Both the position numbers and the translations under genes were made by a program. DNA of 64,000 nt from Wurfbainia villosa (taxonomy: Eukaryota > Streptophyta > Magnoliopsida > Zingiberales > Zingiberaceae). The DNA lies in NCBI GenBank assembly GCA_025175895.1, contig CM046000.1, positions 40,026,720-40,090,719 on the forward strand, in the 5' to 3' direction. Shown piece by piece: positions 20,661 through 31,615 of this stretch. Positions within the stretch are counted from its first letter, which is position 1. Every line of letters starts with the position of its first letter. The notes under the pieces are model-generated. The model saw nothing but the letters and a program-made list of their open reading frames with translations, was not told the DNA's origin and did no database searches.

Positions 20661-21827
20661 TGTTGGGGATCTTTGGAAGGCTAGAGGGGGGTGAATAGCC
20701 TCTCTTGAATTCTACAAACAAAGTTAGCGGAAGCAAAGACAAATACTAAAGAAAACAAGAGATACAAACACAAGTGCTAACAAGGATGATTTTACGTTGT
20801 TCGGAGATTAAGATCCTACTCTACTGCGATCCTTAAGGTGGATCAACCCAAGTGAATCTTCACTAAGAAGGCTTTCTCATACAAGACTCTCCTCTTCTTA
20901 CAAATGATGAATATGAAGATTGGAGAAGAGGAGGATTAAAACGCTTAGAAAGTTTAAGAAAAACATGGGAGCTTGAGAGTATGTTAGCAATAAGAGCACT
21001 AGCCTTCTCAAGCACCCCATGACCTCTTTTTGTAGAGAAGAGGCTGATTTTCCTATTGAGACTCGATCAGTCGACTGATGTACAACATTAGTCGACTGAT
21101 GCTGTAGTTGACACCATCCAAGACCTTTTGACGAGCCGGATCCACATTCGTCACTGACCAACGGTACTCTGATCAGTCGACTGATTGATTAACCAGTCGA
21201 GTGCTCTAAGTGATCACTCGACTAGAGAACCTTCTGTGCCAACATCCACTTATAGCAGTCGACTGATGGTGTTTAGCCAACTTCAGTCGAGTGACTAATC
21301 AGTCGACTAGGACGAAGCACCAGTCGACTGATACACTTCAAGTATGATTAAATCATACTTGAATTAACCCCCTAGATCTAGACATAACCTTCTACCTATT
21401 ATTTTAGCCTTGCTCCTCCAGGATCTCTCTGAGTCTGTGACTCCTTCATCCTTGCGGTTGCTTCTAAGAGCTTCCCTCGGTTTCGTCATGTCTTGGGTTT
21501 CTCTTTTTCCAAAGGACCGCTTGGACTTTATGCCACCAAGACTACATGGTTGGACTTACGCTGCCAAGACCTTGCCTTTGGCCTTCCTTTGCCAAGGTCC
21601 CCTTTGACTTTACGCCGCCAAGACTACATGCTTGGACTTACGCCGCCAAGACCTTTCCTTGGAATTCTCTTGCCAAGGTCACACTTGGACATTCCTTCAC
21701 CAAGTCTTCATACTTGGATTTCCCTATCAATTAACACATTCTCAATTAAATCACAATTAATGCCTAACTACAAATGATTATCCAAGCATCAAAAGACATA
21801 AATGCTTGGGGCATTGTTGCGCCAACA
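20661..21827 (-). repeat. 5' LTR of element J
   Basis: This 1167-bp LTR has ends TGTTGGGGATC and TGCGCCAACA on the plus strand. It has the GGGGGGTGAATAGC box near the inner edge, several CAGTCGACTG copies (21060-21340) and the GCCAAGAC/TTGGACTT repeat block (21520-21740). Its right neighbour is element A sequence. Confidence 0.88.
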
Positions 21828-22686
21828 GGGTGTTGACTCGGGGAGAGATCGAAATCATAAGGGAATGAGTCTTATAACCAGAGTGGGTCTAGATATGAAT
21901 AAGCAGCATACGCCCTGGTTCAAATGAACTAGGAGGATTCCACCGAGAGGGGGACCGAGTCAGTGTTTGATCCAACGAAGGAAGAGAGGGTGAAGAAGAG
22001 GGGCAAAATATTTCTCGAGCTATTAACTTATGAGAGTTTGTTATATGATATAACAAACTAGGACCCCACATGATATTCACAGGAGCCTCCACTCCTTATC
22101 TTCTTAACAGAATTATTCTCTAGGAAAAAGGAGCCCTTCACATGGACGGTGATCAGAATAGTTTGTTACATCACAACTGGTAGGGGAAGAGGAGGATAAA
22201 AGCCAAAGAAGAAGGAGAGAGAAGGGAGATTCAGATCCTGATTCAATTAAACTAGAGGCAACCTTACGAGAGGGAGGTGTCCACATCGCATCCGGGGAGG
22301 CGAAGGTGATGAGAGAAGAAGGGTAGAAAGGTCGTCTACCGAAGGGGGAGAAGAAAAAGAGGGGTGAACCTTTGAAGTTGATTCTATCTCTCTATTTTGT
22401 ACATTATTGGGGTTGTAAGGGATTTTCCCTCCACCTCTGGAAATACTTTCAAAAAGGAGAAGTTTCATAGTGAAAGTGCTTTGGCACCATAGCTCGCTCT
22501 AGAGCTCACCCCGTGGAGTAGGAATTGAATTTCGAACCATGTTAAGTCTTGTGTCATTTGCTCTCTATGCTTGATTCTTCATCGTCTACTCACTTTTATT
22601 ATTGTTGCGGTCGAAGAGAACCCTAAGCCTCCTTGACGTTATCGTTTTATGCGCTAAGGGGAGGTAAAAAAATCTATGTATCTACA
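21828..22686 (+). repeat. Probable 5' LTR (or part) of element A
   Basis: This purine-rich noncoding DNA precedes the A leader. The likely 3' end is TCTACA at 22681-22686, four bases before a PBS-like TTGGCACTGTCTATGGG. No matching second LTR is in the window, so the left border is unknown. TGTTGACTCGG at 21831 could be the LTR start, or J may have inserted within the LTR. Confidence 0.55.
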
Positions 22687-22772
22687 TAAGTTGGCACTGT
22701 CTATGGGAAAACATTACTGAGCGAGACGTCAAGATGTAGCTAGAGGAAATTCAGCATCCAGCAGCCTCTTAT
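22687..22772 (+). other. A leader with gypsy-type primer-binding site
   Basis: TTGGCACTGTCTATGGG at 22691-22707 resembles the TTGGCGCCGTCTGTGGG found after the LTR in plant Tat-like elements, with C-to-T/G-to-A type changes. The gag ATG follows at 22773. Confidence 0.65.
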
Positions 22773-23624
22773 GTGGAAGAGAGCCCTATTACACTATTAC
22801 CATCACAACTGAAGGCAATGGTGGATACAACCGTAGCTGAAGCTCTGGCTAAAGAAAGGAGAAGGACGGGATACCTTCATCCCCATTCTGGAGAAGCCTC
22901 TCCCAGAGAGAAGCCACCTGAAAGGCCTCCCCAAGCCCATCCAGTGACGATGTCATACACCGAAGTATTACCAGGTGATGTGCCAGTGGAGAGGGTGTAT
23001 CAAAATACCATCCCAGTGACTCAAGCAAGGCGGGAAGATAAGGGAGATAGCCAGTCCACCAGGGAACCTGAAGTTTATGAGCCCAGTCCATTCACTGCAG
23101 ATATTATGTCGGAGCTACTGCCCCCACATTTTCGAAATCCTCAAGTGGAGATGTATGATACCACATCAGACCGAGAAGAGCATCTATTGCAATTTGAGGG
23201 AGCTGATTCTCTTCATTGTTATACGGATACTCTCAAATGTAGAGCTTTACACATCACACTGACAGGCTCTGCTCAGAGGTGGTTTGGAGCTCTACCTCTC
23301 AGTTCTATTACTTGCTTTGCCGATCTGAAGGGGGTTTTCCGTCAAGAATTCGCTAGTTGCAAGACTTATAAGCATGTCACCTCTATCCTGCTACATATAA
23401 GGCAAGAACCCTTAGAATCTTTGAGGGGTTATCTTCATTGTTTTACTGCCACTATTAGGAATATTCCTTCAACAAGGCCAAATATTCTGAGGGCGGCTAT
23501 CCCTCATGGGTTGAGGGAAGGACCTTTTCTCAACTCTTTATTGAGAAAGCCAACTGCTAGTTACGAAGAGTTGCCGAGTCGCACTGAGGAATATATCAAT
23601 GAAGAAGAGGGATTGAGGGTATGA
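22773..23624 (+). CDS. gag: Gag, N-terminal part, of gypsy element A
   Basis: The open frame of 283 codons starts MEESPITLLPSQLK. Residues about 105-260 match the retrotransposon Gag family seen in Tat and related elements: FTADIMSELLPPHFRNPQVE, AQRWFGALPLSSITCFADLK, FRQEFASCKTYK and ESLRGYLHCFT. The usual continuation into the Cys/His part is broken by a stop at 23622-23624, and coding similarity resumes at 23741. The domain would form the capsid layer of the particle. Confidence 0.8.
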   Translation: MEESPITLLPSQLKAMVDTTVAEALAKERRRTGYLHPHSGEASPREKPPERPPQAHPVTMSYTEVLPGDVPVERVYQNTIPVTQARREDKGDSQSTREPEVYEPSPFTADIMSELLPPHFRNPQVEMYDTTSDREEHLLQFEGADSLHCYTDTLKCRALHITLTGSAQRWFGALPLSSITCFADLKGVFRQEFASCKTYKHVTSILLHIRQEPLESLRGYLHCFTATIRNIPSTRPNILRAAIPHGLREGPFLNSLLRKPTASYEELPSRTEEYINEEEGLRV

Positions 23625-23740
23625 CAGGCAGGAAATACTTTAGCCCCTGTCTCAGCAGAGAAGAACCCTCCCCCTGTGCAATGAGGGCTCCCAGGCGTGA
23701 ATATGTTAGACCTTTTGTACCTGCAGTGCCTCGCCCGTGA

Positions 23741-24295
23741 ATGTTGATGCTAGGAATTCACCCTGCCCCTCCCCTACGAGTGATGGCTGCCGAGGCCTTA
23801 CCTCCCCCGAGAACTTGGAAAGAGCGGGAAATGGAAGCATATGACCAACAAGGTATTCTCCAGTGTCCAACTGGATATAGGGGGATCCCCCGTAATTCCC
23901 CAACCCCTTTCTTCTGCCAGTACCACGTGGAGTATGATCATACTAGTGGTCGTTGTTTCAAGTTGCAGGAGTTAGAACGTATTCGAGCCACATATCTACA
24001 TCTACATTCTCAGATGGGAGGGTCAGCAAGAAGAGGTCAACTACCTAATGTTGTTTGCCTAGGACCCTATAATGGAAGACCACGAGTTCCCCTCCTGCCA
24101 GGCCATCAGCCACCCACCCAGGAGGCCACTTCGCAAGGAGAGTCAATTGGCGAGGATGCATTAGCTACCCCGAATGACATCCCCACTCGAGGAGTCATTC
24201 ATGTTATTGAAGGAGTACCTACTGATGGGGACTCAAATAGGGCTCGAAAGTCATATGCTCGTCTCATGGAAAGCTTGGCTATTGGAGCAGAGTAG
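23741..24295 (+). pseudogene. gag: Gag C-terminal part of element A
   Basis: This is the continuation of A gag after one or more stops. The recognisable segment is FFCQYHVEYDHTSGRCFKLQ (about residues 57-76), a Cys/His motif typical of Tat-type Gag before the protease. The Pro-rich text and IHVIEGVPTDGDSNRARK are also usual just before the protease in these elements. It ends in TAG, after which the protease follows in degraded form. Confidence 0.75.
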
Positions 24296-24299
24296 ACCA

Positions 24300-25091
24300 T
24301 TCAGAATGCACCACTGATATCTTTCAGACCTGAAGATCTGCGGGGCATCCTTCTTCCTCATACTAACGCCTTGGTAATCCAAATTTCTCTGCAAACTAAG
24401 AGGTAACTCGAGTCCTAGTTGACTCGGGGAGTTCGGTCAACATTCTTTTCCAGGAGGCATTTCGGCAGATGCAGTTGGGAAATATACAACTAGAAGACAT
24501 GGCAACTCCTCTATTTTGGTTTTTCTGGGCATATGGTGCATCCCATTGGGCAAATCTTCTTACCTCTTACTTTGAGCACAAAGCCCAGTCAGAAAACTAA
24601 CATTATTCCTTTCCATATAATGGATGCTCCTTCCACTTATAATGCTATTTTGAGTCATCCTTTTCTGTCCATTTTCTAGGCGGTGGCCTCCCCCTACCAT
24701 CAAAAAGTGAAATTCTCTGTCGGCCAACTTATTGGAGAAGCGCAAGGGGAGCAGAAGGTCGCTCGGAGCTGTCACGTCTAGATGGTGAGGGACGACCAGA
24801 AGAAGGCTCGAGTGGATGACCCCAAGGGAAAGGTTGTTTTGGCCTTAGGAATATATGTGCTGGAAGAGTTCCCTCCCAAAGCTGAGAAGATAGAAGAGGG
24901 CAAGTCTATGGAGAGCTCCCGAAAAGGTCACTCGGGTAGCTTCACAACTAGAAGTAAAGGAGGAGCTCATGGACTGTCTTTGTAGAAATGAAGACATCTT
25001 CTTCAAAAATGTACACGGCCTCACAGGGATAGATCCCTGGGTTGCTGAATACCACCTCAACATCATTCAAGGAGTCTGACCTGTCCAATAG
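24300..25091 (+). pseudogene. Aspartic protease region of element A
   Basis: The active-site segment VLVDSGSSVNILF is readable at about 24411-24449. Further protease-family wording follows in shifted frames: GFSGHMVHPIGQI, MDAPSTYNAIL and AVASPYHQKVKFSVG. A short open frame, 24782-24985, is part of the linker to RT. Several stops and frameshifts are present. The segment ends in the words AEYHLNIIQGV, which precede RT, and is then cut by S3. Confidence 0.8.
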
Positions 25092-25096
25092 AAAAG

Positions 25097-26469
25097 TGTT
25101 GGAGGATCGTGGCACAGCTAGAAGGGGGGTTGAATAGCCTCAATGTTCGTCGATGGAATTCTCTCATCTTAATTGTCTACGATAATGATTAGCACAACAG
25201 AAATACTAAAACAAAGACAATTAACACTAAAGCAAAAGTAAAGAAGAGACAAACTCAAACACAATGATATAACATGGTTCACGGCCCTTGCCGCTAGTCC
25301 ACGGACGATTCGTTCGGAAAATCACTCCATCAACCAAAGCACTACACTTCTCCTTTAGCTCTAACAAGGTGGAGAAACCTCTTTACACAAAATCTTCCCT
25401 CCTACAATAAGATTGAGATAAGAACAAGGAAGAGGAGGCTTGGAACATTTAGGGCACTTGGGGATCACTTAGGAGTGGAAGCATTAATCTCCCCAAGACA
25501 CCCAACCCTTCTTTTTATAGGGAAGAAGGGTTTCTTCCCGTTAGGCATGAAACAGTCAACTGCTGCTTGCCATCAGTTGACTGCCGCTCTAATGACCGAC
25601 TTCCAATGACTTCTAACTTGCCGTTGTCACCATCCAATGGTAGCCTTGGCAGTTGACTACTGCCTGCGTAGTCGGCTAATCAGTCAGCTACGAGCGATTC
25701 TGTGCCCATAGTAGTCAAATGCCATCCTTGGCAGTGGATTGATGGTGGAGCTGTCGACTGTTGGGTCACAAAACCCTAGTTGACACCGATCAACTGCTAG
25801 TCGACTCAGAGCAGTCGACTACCATTACTTGGTAGTCGAGTATTGTTAGGTAAAACCTCAAACATCAAGATGTTTAAGCATCCGACAGTTGGGTAAACTC
25901 AAACTACATGTTTGAGCATTCGACACTTCCAAGGTCGGGTAAAACCTCAAACACATGTTTGGGCATCCGACATATCCAATCATCGAGTAAAACCTCAAAC
26001 ACATGTTTGAGCATCCGACACTTGACTTAGCATTCGGCCAAGTTCACCTAACTTGAGCTACCCCATCCCAAGTTACAATCGCTCAACTCTCATCTCCCCA
26101 TGGAGTCCCTCACCGAAGCTCTCTTCGTCCGGGCATGTCCCTCGGATCCACTAAGCCCGTGGATCCTCCAGTGCCATCCTTCGTGTCTCGTCCTGAAGTC
26201 TGCTTCCTTTGGCTTCACTCCATTCGCTCCTTGTCCGACGGTCGCTCGGATGCATCAAGCGCACGACTTCTTCAATGCCATCTTTCATTGACTCAAAGAC
26301 CCGAGCATAAGATGGTGAACTCACCAATGCTTCATCAAGTCAACACATGTGTGATTCACTAAGTCCTACACAACTTAAACACACACATAAAATCACATAA
26401 ACAACCTAACTTAAACCCTTTGCCACACACATCAAAACCAAACACATACTTGAGTTGATTGTCCTAACA
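25097..26469 (-). mobile_element. S3: solo LTR of the G/H superfamily in element A
   Basis: This 1373-bp sequence runs from TGTTGGAGGATCG to TTGTCCTAACA. Both flanks are AAAAG (25092-25096 and 26470-26474). The right end matches the complement of the G LTR start, including CCCTTTGCCACACACATCAAAACC. It has the GGGGGGTTGAATAGC box and a TATA-like box at 25513-25520. Palindrome copies are partly decayed (CAGTCAACTG and CAGTTGACTG). A repeated phrase of the type GGTAAAACCTCAAACA...CATCCGACA occurs three to four times at 25850-26030. Confidence 0.87.
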
Positions 26470-26474
26470 AAAAG

Positions 26475-27435
26475 GCGACACTTCGGGCCAGAAAGACCAA
26501 GTTATTATTGAAGAGGTGGATAAATTAATACAAGCTGGCCATAGAGAAATTCAATTCCCCGAGTGGGTTTCTAATATAGTTTTGGTCCCTAAGCCTTCTA
26601 GGCAGTGGAGGATGTGTATTGATTTTCGTGATTTGAATAAAGCATGCCCTAAAGACTGCTACCCCTTACCTCGTATTGATCAGTTAGTTGACTCTACTAT
26701 GAAATATGAAGTAGTTCCCCTCATGGATGCTTACCAAAGGTATCATCAAATTCACTTAGCAAAGGATGATCAGAAGTGGGTCAGTTTTGTGATGGCGGGA
26801 GGGTTGTACGCCTATGTGGTAATGCCCTTCGGACTAAAGAACACAGGAGCTACCTATCAGAGGCTTATGGATAAGATCTTTATAGAACAAAAATACAAGA
26901 ATATGGAAGTATATGTTGATGACATTCTCGTCAAATAAAAAACTACCCGAAATTTAGTTGTGAATCTGGAAGAGACTTTCGCCACCCTTAGTCGGTACAA
27001 CATGAAGTTGAACCCGAAGAAGTGTCTGTTCGGGGTGAAGAGTGAGAAATTTCTGAGACATATTGTGACAAAAAAAGGGACTTCAAGCCAATCCGGAGAA
27101 AGTACAAGAGTTATGTAACATGAAACCACCCACTAATCTACGGGAGACACAAAAATTGATGGGAAGGATAGTCTATTTGTCTTACTTTATAGCTAGATCA
27201 CCGGATAAGAGACTACCATTCTTTCGGATTCTAAGCAAGGCTACTCAGTTTTAGTGGGACAACCATTGTAAGCAAGCTTTCCAAGAACTAAAGAAGTACC
27301 TAGCCAAACTTCCTTTGCAAGCCAAACCAGTGATAGGAGAACCGTTGTGGATATATCTAGTCATTTCAGAAGGAGCTATCAGTTCAGTGTTATTAAAGTA
27401 AGAAGGTTCTCTACATCAACCCATATACTACACTA
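26475..27435 (+). pseudogene. pol: Reverse transcriptase of gypsy element A (broken)
   Basis: The open part 26516-26938 carries the RT fold: WRMCIDFRDLNKACPKDCYP, PLMDAYQRYHQI, VVMPFGLKNTGATYQRLMDK and the catalytic YVDDILVK at its end, followed by a TAA. Beyond it, in other frames, are YNMKLNPKKCLFG and PPTNLRETQKLMG-like text (TNLRETQKLMGRI) leading towards RNase H (QPIYYT). The frame is cut by B at 27436. Removing B joins the last codons to HILKGAKSWYIGLEKL at 50600. There are several frameshifts and stops. Confidence 0.87.
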
Positions 27436-29644
27436 TGTTAGTAATATGTGAGAGATGTCCTAAGGCAATCGCCTTATGTTAGAATCATTTATATGATAAA
27501 TGAAGATTCACTATTTGAGTATACATCTTCTCATGTATTTGATTAGATCTTAAACTCATTTACTGAATGTCCACAATACGATTCACAGCATGAGAGAATT
27601 TGTGATTGGATCACAACTAGTGAGTATCTCTACATGTGTAATTGTGATGTATCTAAATTATCCCTAGTCGATGAATTGATGGATTCAGGCACCATCAAAT
27701 CTGTCGAGACTAGCACGAGGTATACTCCTTGGTGTATCCAAGCAGCTGATTCTTATTGGCTGGAGACATTGTGATGTCCGGAGTTAATCGTGGATGTTAG
27801 TTATGGTAACTAGTTCATTGGAGTGACCAGCCGTAAGACTTCATATGGTTCTCTGCATATATATATATGTCAATGAAGTTTTTACTGCAGCTTAAGTGCG
27901 ATGTTCCTTTGACTTGCGGTATTCAAGTCATCTTGATCAAGAAGACTTATGCTTTGACATCTTAAGCAAGCATCTCTGAAGAGATGTGGACCTGGGATGA
28001 TTGGGTATAAGTCGAAGTGATCGAAGGTGTTTGAATAGCCTATAAAAGAATTCACCACTCCTTGCGAGGAGATGTATACCCATGGCCTCTCATCGGATTG
28101 TTACTAAAGTCTTTGGCCAAAGCATTACATGTTTAGAGTAAGGAACTCTTGGATACATGTACAGTAACTAGAATCCGTAGGATGAGGAAATGATACTTGG
28201 GCTAGGTGTGACGTAGTCAACCTATGGGGATTGACACAATATACCATATCCTGAACCAAGTGGGTATAAGATGAGTGAAGGGAATGGTGCACGATTCATT
28301 GGAGTTTCTGAAGGGTTTCAGAAATAGTTCTGGATCAACCGTTGATCTTTTTGGTTAATTGGAGATCATGATGTACTACTAGGTGTCACTCATGATCGTT
28401 CTATAATTAATGGTTAATTATAGATGACCAATATAAATCGAGAACCTATTTGGTCACACACACAACGAGTGTAATCCGAAGGATTTAAAATGAGCTTGAG
28501 AATGAGATTCTCAGACCGAGAGAAACTAGGCTTAGTTGGACCAAACGAGGAGCGAGCATGAAATCATTTCAGGTGCAAAGGAAGCGTGGATGGGCCGTGT
28601 CTTATGAAGACATGATGGATGAACCAAATTGGTTTGGTTCTAATCCAATGGTGGAGAATAGTTTAAAGGGGTTTGGTTTGTTTTAAACGAATGAACAAAA
28701 GTTGGTTCAGTTCATTTTAACTTAAAATAGACCAAATCGGTTTGGTTTATTTTAACTTAAATTAATGGAGCGGGTTAACGGGTTTTGGTTATGATCCAAT
28801 AACCATTAGGAGAATTTGTTCTCTATAAAATAGGGTTTAAGAGTTTTGTGAAAGCCCTAATCTAATCTTGCCGCCCCCTCCCTTTTCTCATCTTGTGGTC
28901 GACACCCAAACCCTAGCCGCTGCCCACCCCTTGTGCCACCGTCCAAGTTGATGCTGGCATCCAAGCTTCAGCCGGCGATCCTCCGGCAACCCTCCGGTGA
29001 TCCTCCTTGGTTCTGGTGACCAAGGACTTGCTGGCCCTCTTCCCTTTGGCCGGCGCTAACTCCTCCACCAAGCTGTCCAGTTTTCTGGACAGATTGTGTC
29101 CTTCATATCGGAGCATCATTTGGACGACGTTTGGAGCTCCGACAGCGGCTACTTTCCGAGGATTCGATCTCCGGTAATCCTCATAGGTGGAGGATGAAGG
29201 ATTCGTCAAACGGTTGACGAATACCTCTCCGGAGAAGCGAGTTTTTGAGGACTCATTTTGAATCCGAATTTTGATTCGGATTGTGATCTTCTCTCGATCA
29301 CATCGTCTTCGACATGAGGCTAGTGACTCGTACGAAGACGAGGCTTGTGACTTTGTTAAGTCATTCCGAAGATACTCGGCGTGGATACGGATAGAGGCAA
29401 TTCTAGCGAGGGTCGCTTTGATTGATGCCTTTCCCGCTACACGTAATATGTCAGGTATACATAGAATAAATTTCCTTTTATTGCAAAATTTGAAACTATG
29501 GTTATGTATACACATGTTGTACTATGCATGCGTGTGGTGTGTGTGTTGTAATAAATTAGATTTATTATTTTTATTTCTTCCGCTGTGCACATGTTTATGA
29601 AACATATTCGAACACACACTCGCCACGATGCCGGAAACCCAATA
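27436..29644 (+). repeat. 5' LTR of element B
   Basis: It starts TGTTAGTAATATG and ends GGAAACCCAATA, where the 3' LTR ends AACA. A TATA-like CTCTATAAAATAGGG lies near 28822-28836. Before it, a stretch rich in GGTTTGGTTT and GGTTCGGTTC-like words (28620-28780) recurs in all B and D LTRs. The ORF on the minus strand at 28913-29515 is LTR sequence and is also found, altered, in the other LTRs. Confidence 0.92.
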
Positions 29645-30935
29645 GTGGTATCAGAGCCCAGGTTATGTTTCGACATAATCATAAAATTGTTTTGCGATAG
29701 TCGTAATTATATTTATGGAAATTTTCTACTTTTGGAAAGTGAGAAGTATTTATGGAAATTTTTTAATTTTGGAAAGTCTAGAAGTATTTATGGAAATCTT
29801 CTACTTTTGGAAAGTTAGAAGTATTTATGGAAATTAACATTTTCCATAAATAAAATATTTGATTAGATTAGGAAATTTGTTTCCTAATTTAATCATGATT
29901 TGATTTGAGAAATCAAATCTAATATATATTTTATTTCCATAAATAGTTTTCACAATTTAGAAAATTTATTTCCTAAATTAAAATTGACTTTCCTTAATTG
30001 AGACCTTCCATAAAAAAAAATATGTGATTAGATTTGGAAATTTATTTCCTAATTTAATCATGATTTGATTTTGAGAATTAAATCTTGAACATATTTTATT
30101 TCCATAAATAGTTATGACATATAAGGAAATTTTGTAAATGCCATAATTGTATGCCATGTAATTGCATTAGATGCATATCATTATGTCATGCATGTCGTGA
30201 CATGTAGATGTATGTCATATATGCCATACCATATAGATAATAGTTATTTGCATGTAAAGAGGATGAGACATAAAAACCCTAACATAATATTAAAGCTTAC
30301 ACCTTCCATTAATATGGTTAGAACCAGAGTTCTGTTTCCTGTTTGGGTTGTTGGACTCTCTCCAAGCCCGGCTCGAACCTGAACATGTTCAAACCATGAA
30401 ATAGTTTAATACTAATATGGTAAGAGTCAGAGGTCAATCATTAGCTTTTGTTGTTGGACTCTCTCCAAGCTGGGCTAATTGGTTGAATGTGCTCTAACCA
30501 TCTTAAAACTATTTTTTGATTAATGGGTTGGCTTTAACCTGGAGCATCGGCTTGTTGGACTCTCTCCAAGGTCGATGTGAAGGGAGGTGAAGTTGGGTGC
30601 TATGCATATGATGCATACTTGTTAATGAGTTAACAACCCGATGTATGTGTGAACATTCAATTAGTTGATAACACATTGTGATAATTGCATATATGTGATA
30701 TGCAATCGGTATATTTGATACCTACCATCGTAGCTATGAATGGCTTGTTGGATTCTTTCCAAGGTTGTTCATATCTATGATGAATATCAGCCCATTCGGA
30801 GATGGACCTATGATCTCCCGAAGTGATTTTAGGGTTTTTGAAATTTGAAAAATGAATGGGACTTATAAATGTATGTTGATGCATTTAAAATCATCTTTCT
30901 CATATATGCTCGATTTGTATTTCTAGATTAATCGC
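29645..30935 (+). other. B primer-binding site and long leader with repeats
   Basis: The PBS TGGTATCAGAGC lies at 29646-29657. The leader has a short tandem array at about 29709-29835 built on TATTTATGGAAAT with 36-40 bp spacing. It also has four dispersed copies of TTGTTGGACTCTCTCCAAG at about 30347, 30454, 30551 and 30749 (the last altered). D has the same motifs in its leader, so they are a conserved family trait. No gene is supported. Confidence 0.8.
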
Positions 30936-31615
30936 TTGATCATGACATCTTTGAATTTGCGCTCTATTTTGAATTCAAATAAATTGACTGGGCCAAACTT
31001 CTTGGACTGGCTTAGAAACTTGAGAATTATTCTCAAGGCGGAAAAGCTTGAGTATGTCCTCGAAGCGTCTCTTCCCGCCCATCGTAATGATGATGCAACA
31101 CCGGACCAATTGTTGGCCCATCAAAAACATGTGAGTGATTCTGAGCAAGTGAGTTGCATCATGCTAACCGCGATGGTACCTGAGCTACGGAAGCAGCATG
31201 AGCATATGGATTCTCATACCATAGTCCTTCATCATTATGGGTAGTTCGATGAGTAAGTGAGATTCGAAAGTTTCGAAGTCTCCAAGCTCCTCTTCACCTC
31301 TGAGATGCAAGAAGGTTCATCTGTAGTACTGCTCAACATGCTGAAGACTGTGGAGCCTTCTGAGAAGCATGAGTAGGGGACGGTGTTGTTAGTTGATTCC
31401 TCGAAGAAAGGTTCTAAGAGAGAGTCAAAGGAACAACAGAAGGGGAAGAAGAAAAAGGCTAAAAAGGCAAAACCAACTAAAAGGGGCACTTGCCATCATT
31501 ATGGCAAGGAGGGCCATTAGCGAATAAACTGCAAGATTTATCTTGAGTCCGTAAAGAAGAATAAGGCATCAGATGCCTATCTTCTTCAGATATCTTCATT
31601 ATTGATTGTCATTCT
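30936..31615 (+). pseudogene. gag: B gag (broken)
   Basis: The frame starts MIMTSLNLRSILNSNKLTG and reads FLDWLRNLRIILKAEK, typical of Angela/Tork-type Gag. A TAG ends the first ORF at 31244, and two more stops follow (near 31255 and 31375). The zinc knuckle is CHHYGKEGH followed by a stop where the family has CHHCGKEGHW, so a Cys is lost as well. The counterpart in D keeps all four zinc ligands. Confidence 0.85.

Larger units (their letters stand above)
12880..21827 (-). mobile_element. Element J: Sirevirus-like Ty1/copia retrotransposon
   Basis: On the minus strand the order is 5' LTR (20661-21827), PBS, gag (interrupted by solo LTR S2), then protease, integrase, RT and RNase H, a noncoding tail with PPT motifs, and a 3' LTR truncated by K. 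The copia order is clear because integrase precedes RT. Signature words include the protease WIVDSGCSRHIIGD and RT YVDD. The protease form DSGCSRH, the long Gag with a coiled coil and the palindromes in the LTR point to the Sirevirus lineage. All coding regions are degraded. Confidence 0.88.

Noticed and set aside
22773..24985. Host gene with introns or a pararetrovirus
   Set aside because: Gag, protease, RT and RNase H wording and order are those of Tat-type gypsy; no movement protein or coat protein motif is seen.
27431..27435. CACTA as sign of a CACTA (En/Spm) DNA transposon
   Set aside because: It is the 5-bp target duplication of element B; the adjoining ends are LTR TG...CA and there is no transposase.
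28913..29515. 200-codon minus-strand ORF
   Set aside because: It lies wholly in the B 5' LTR, antisense to its transcription, and is shortened in the 3' LTR (49863-50135). It is an open frame by chance in LTR sequence.
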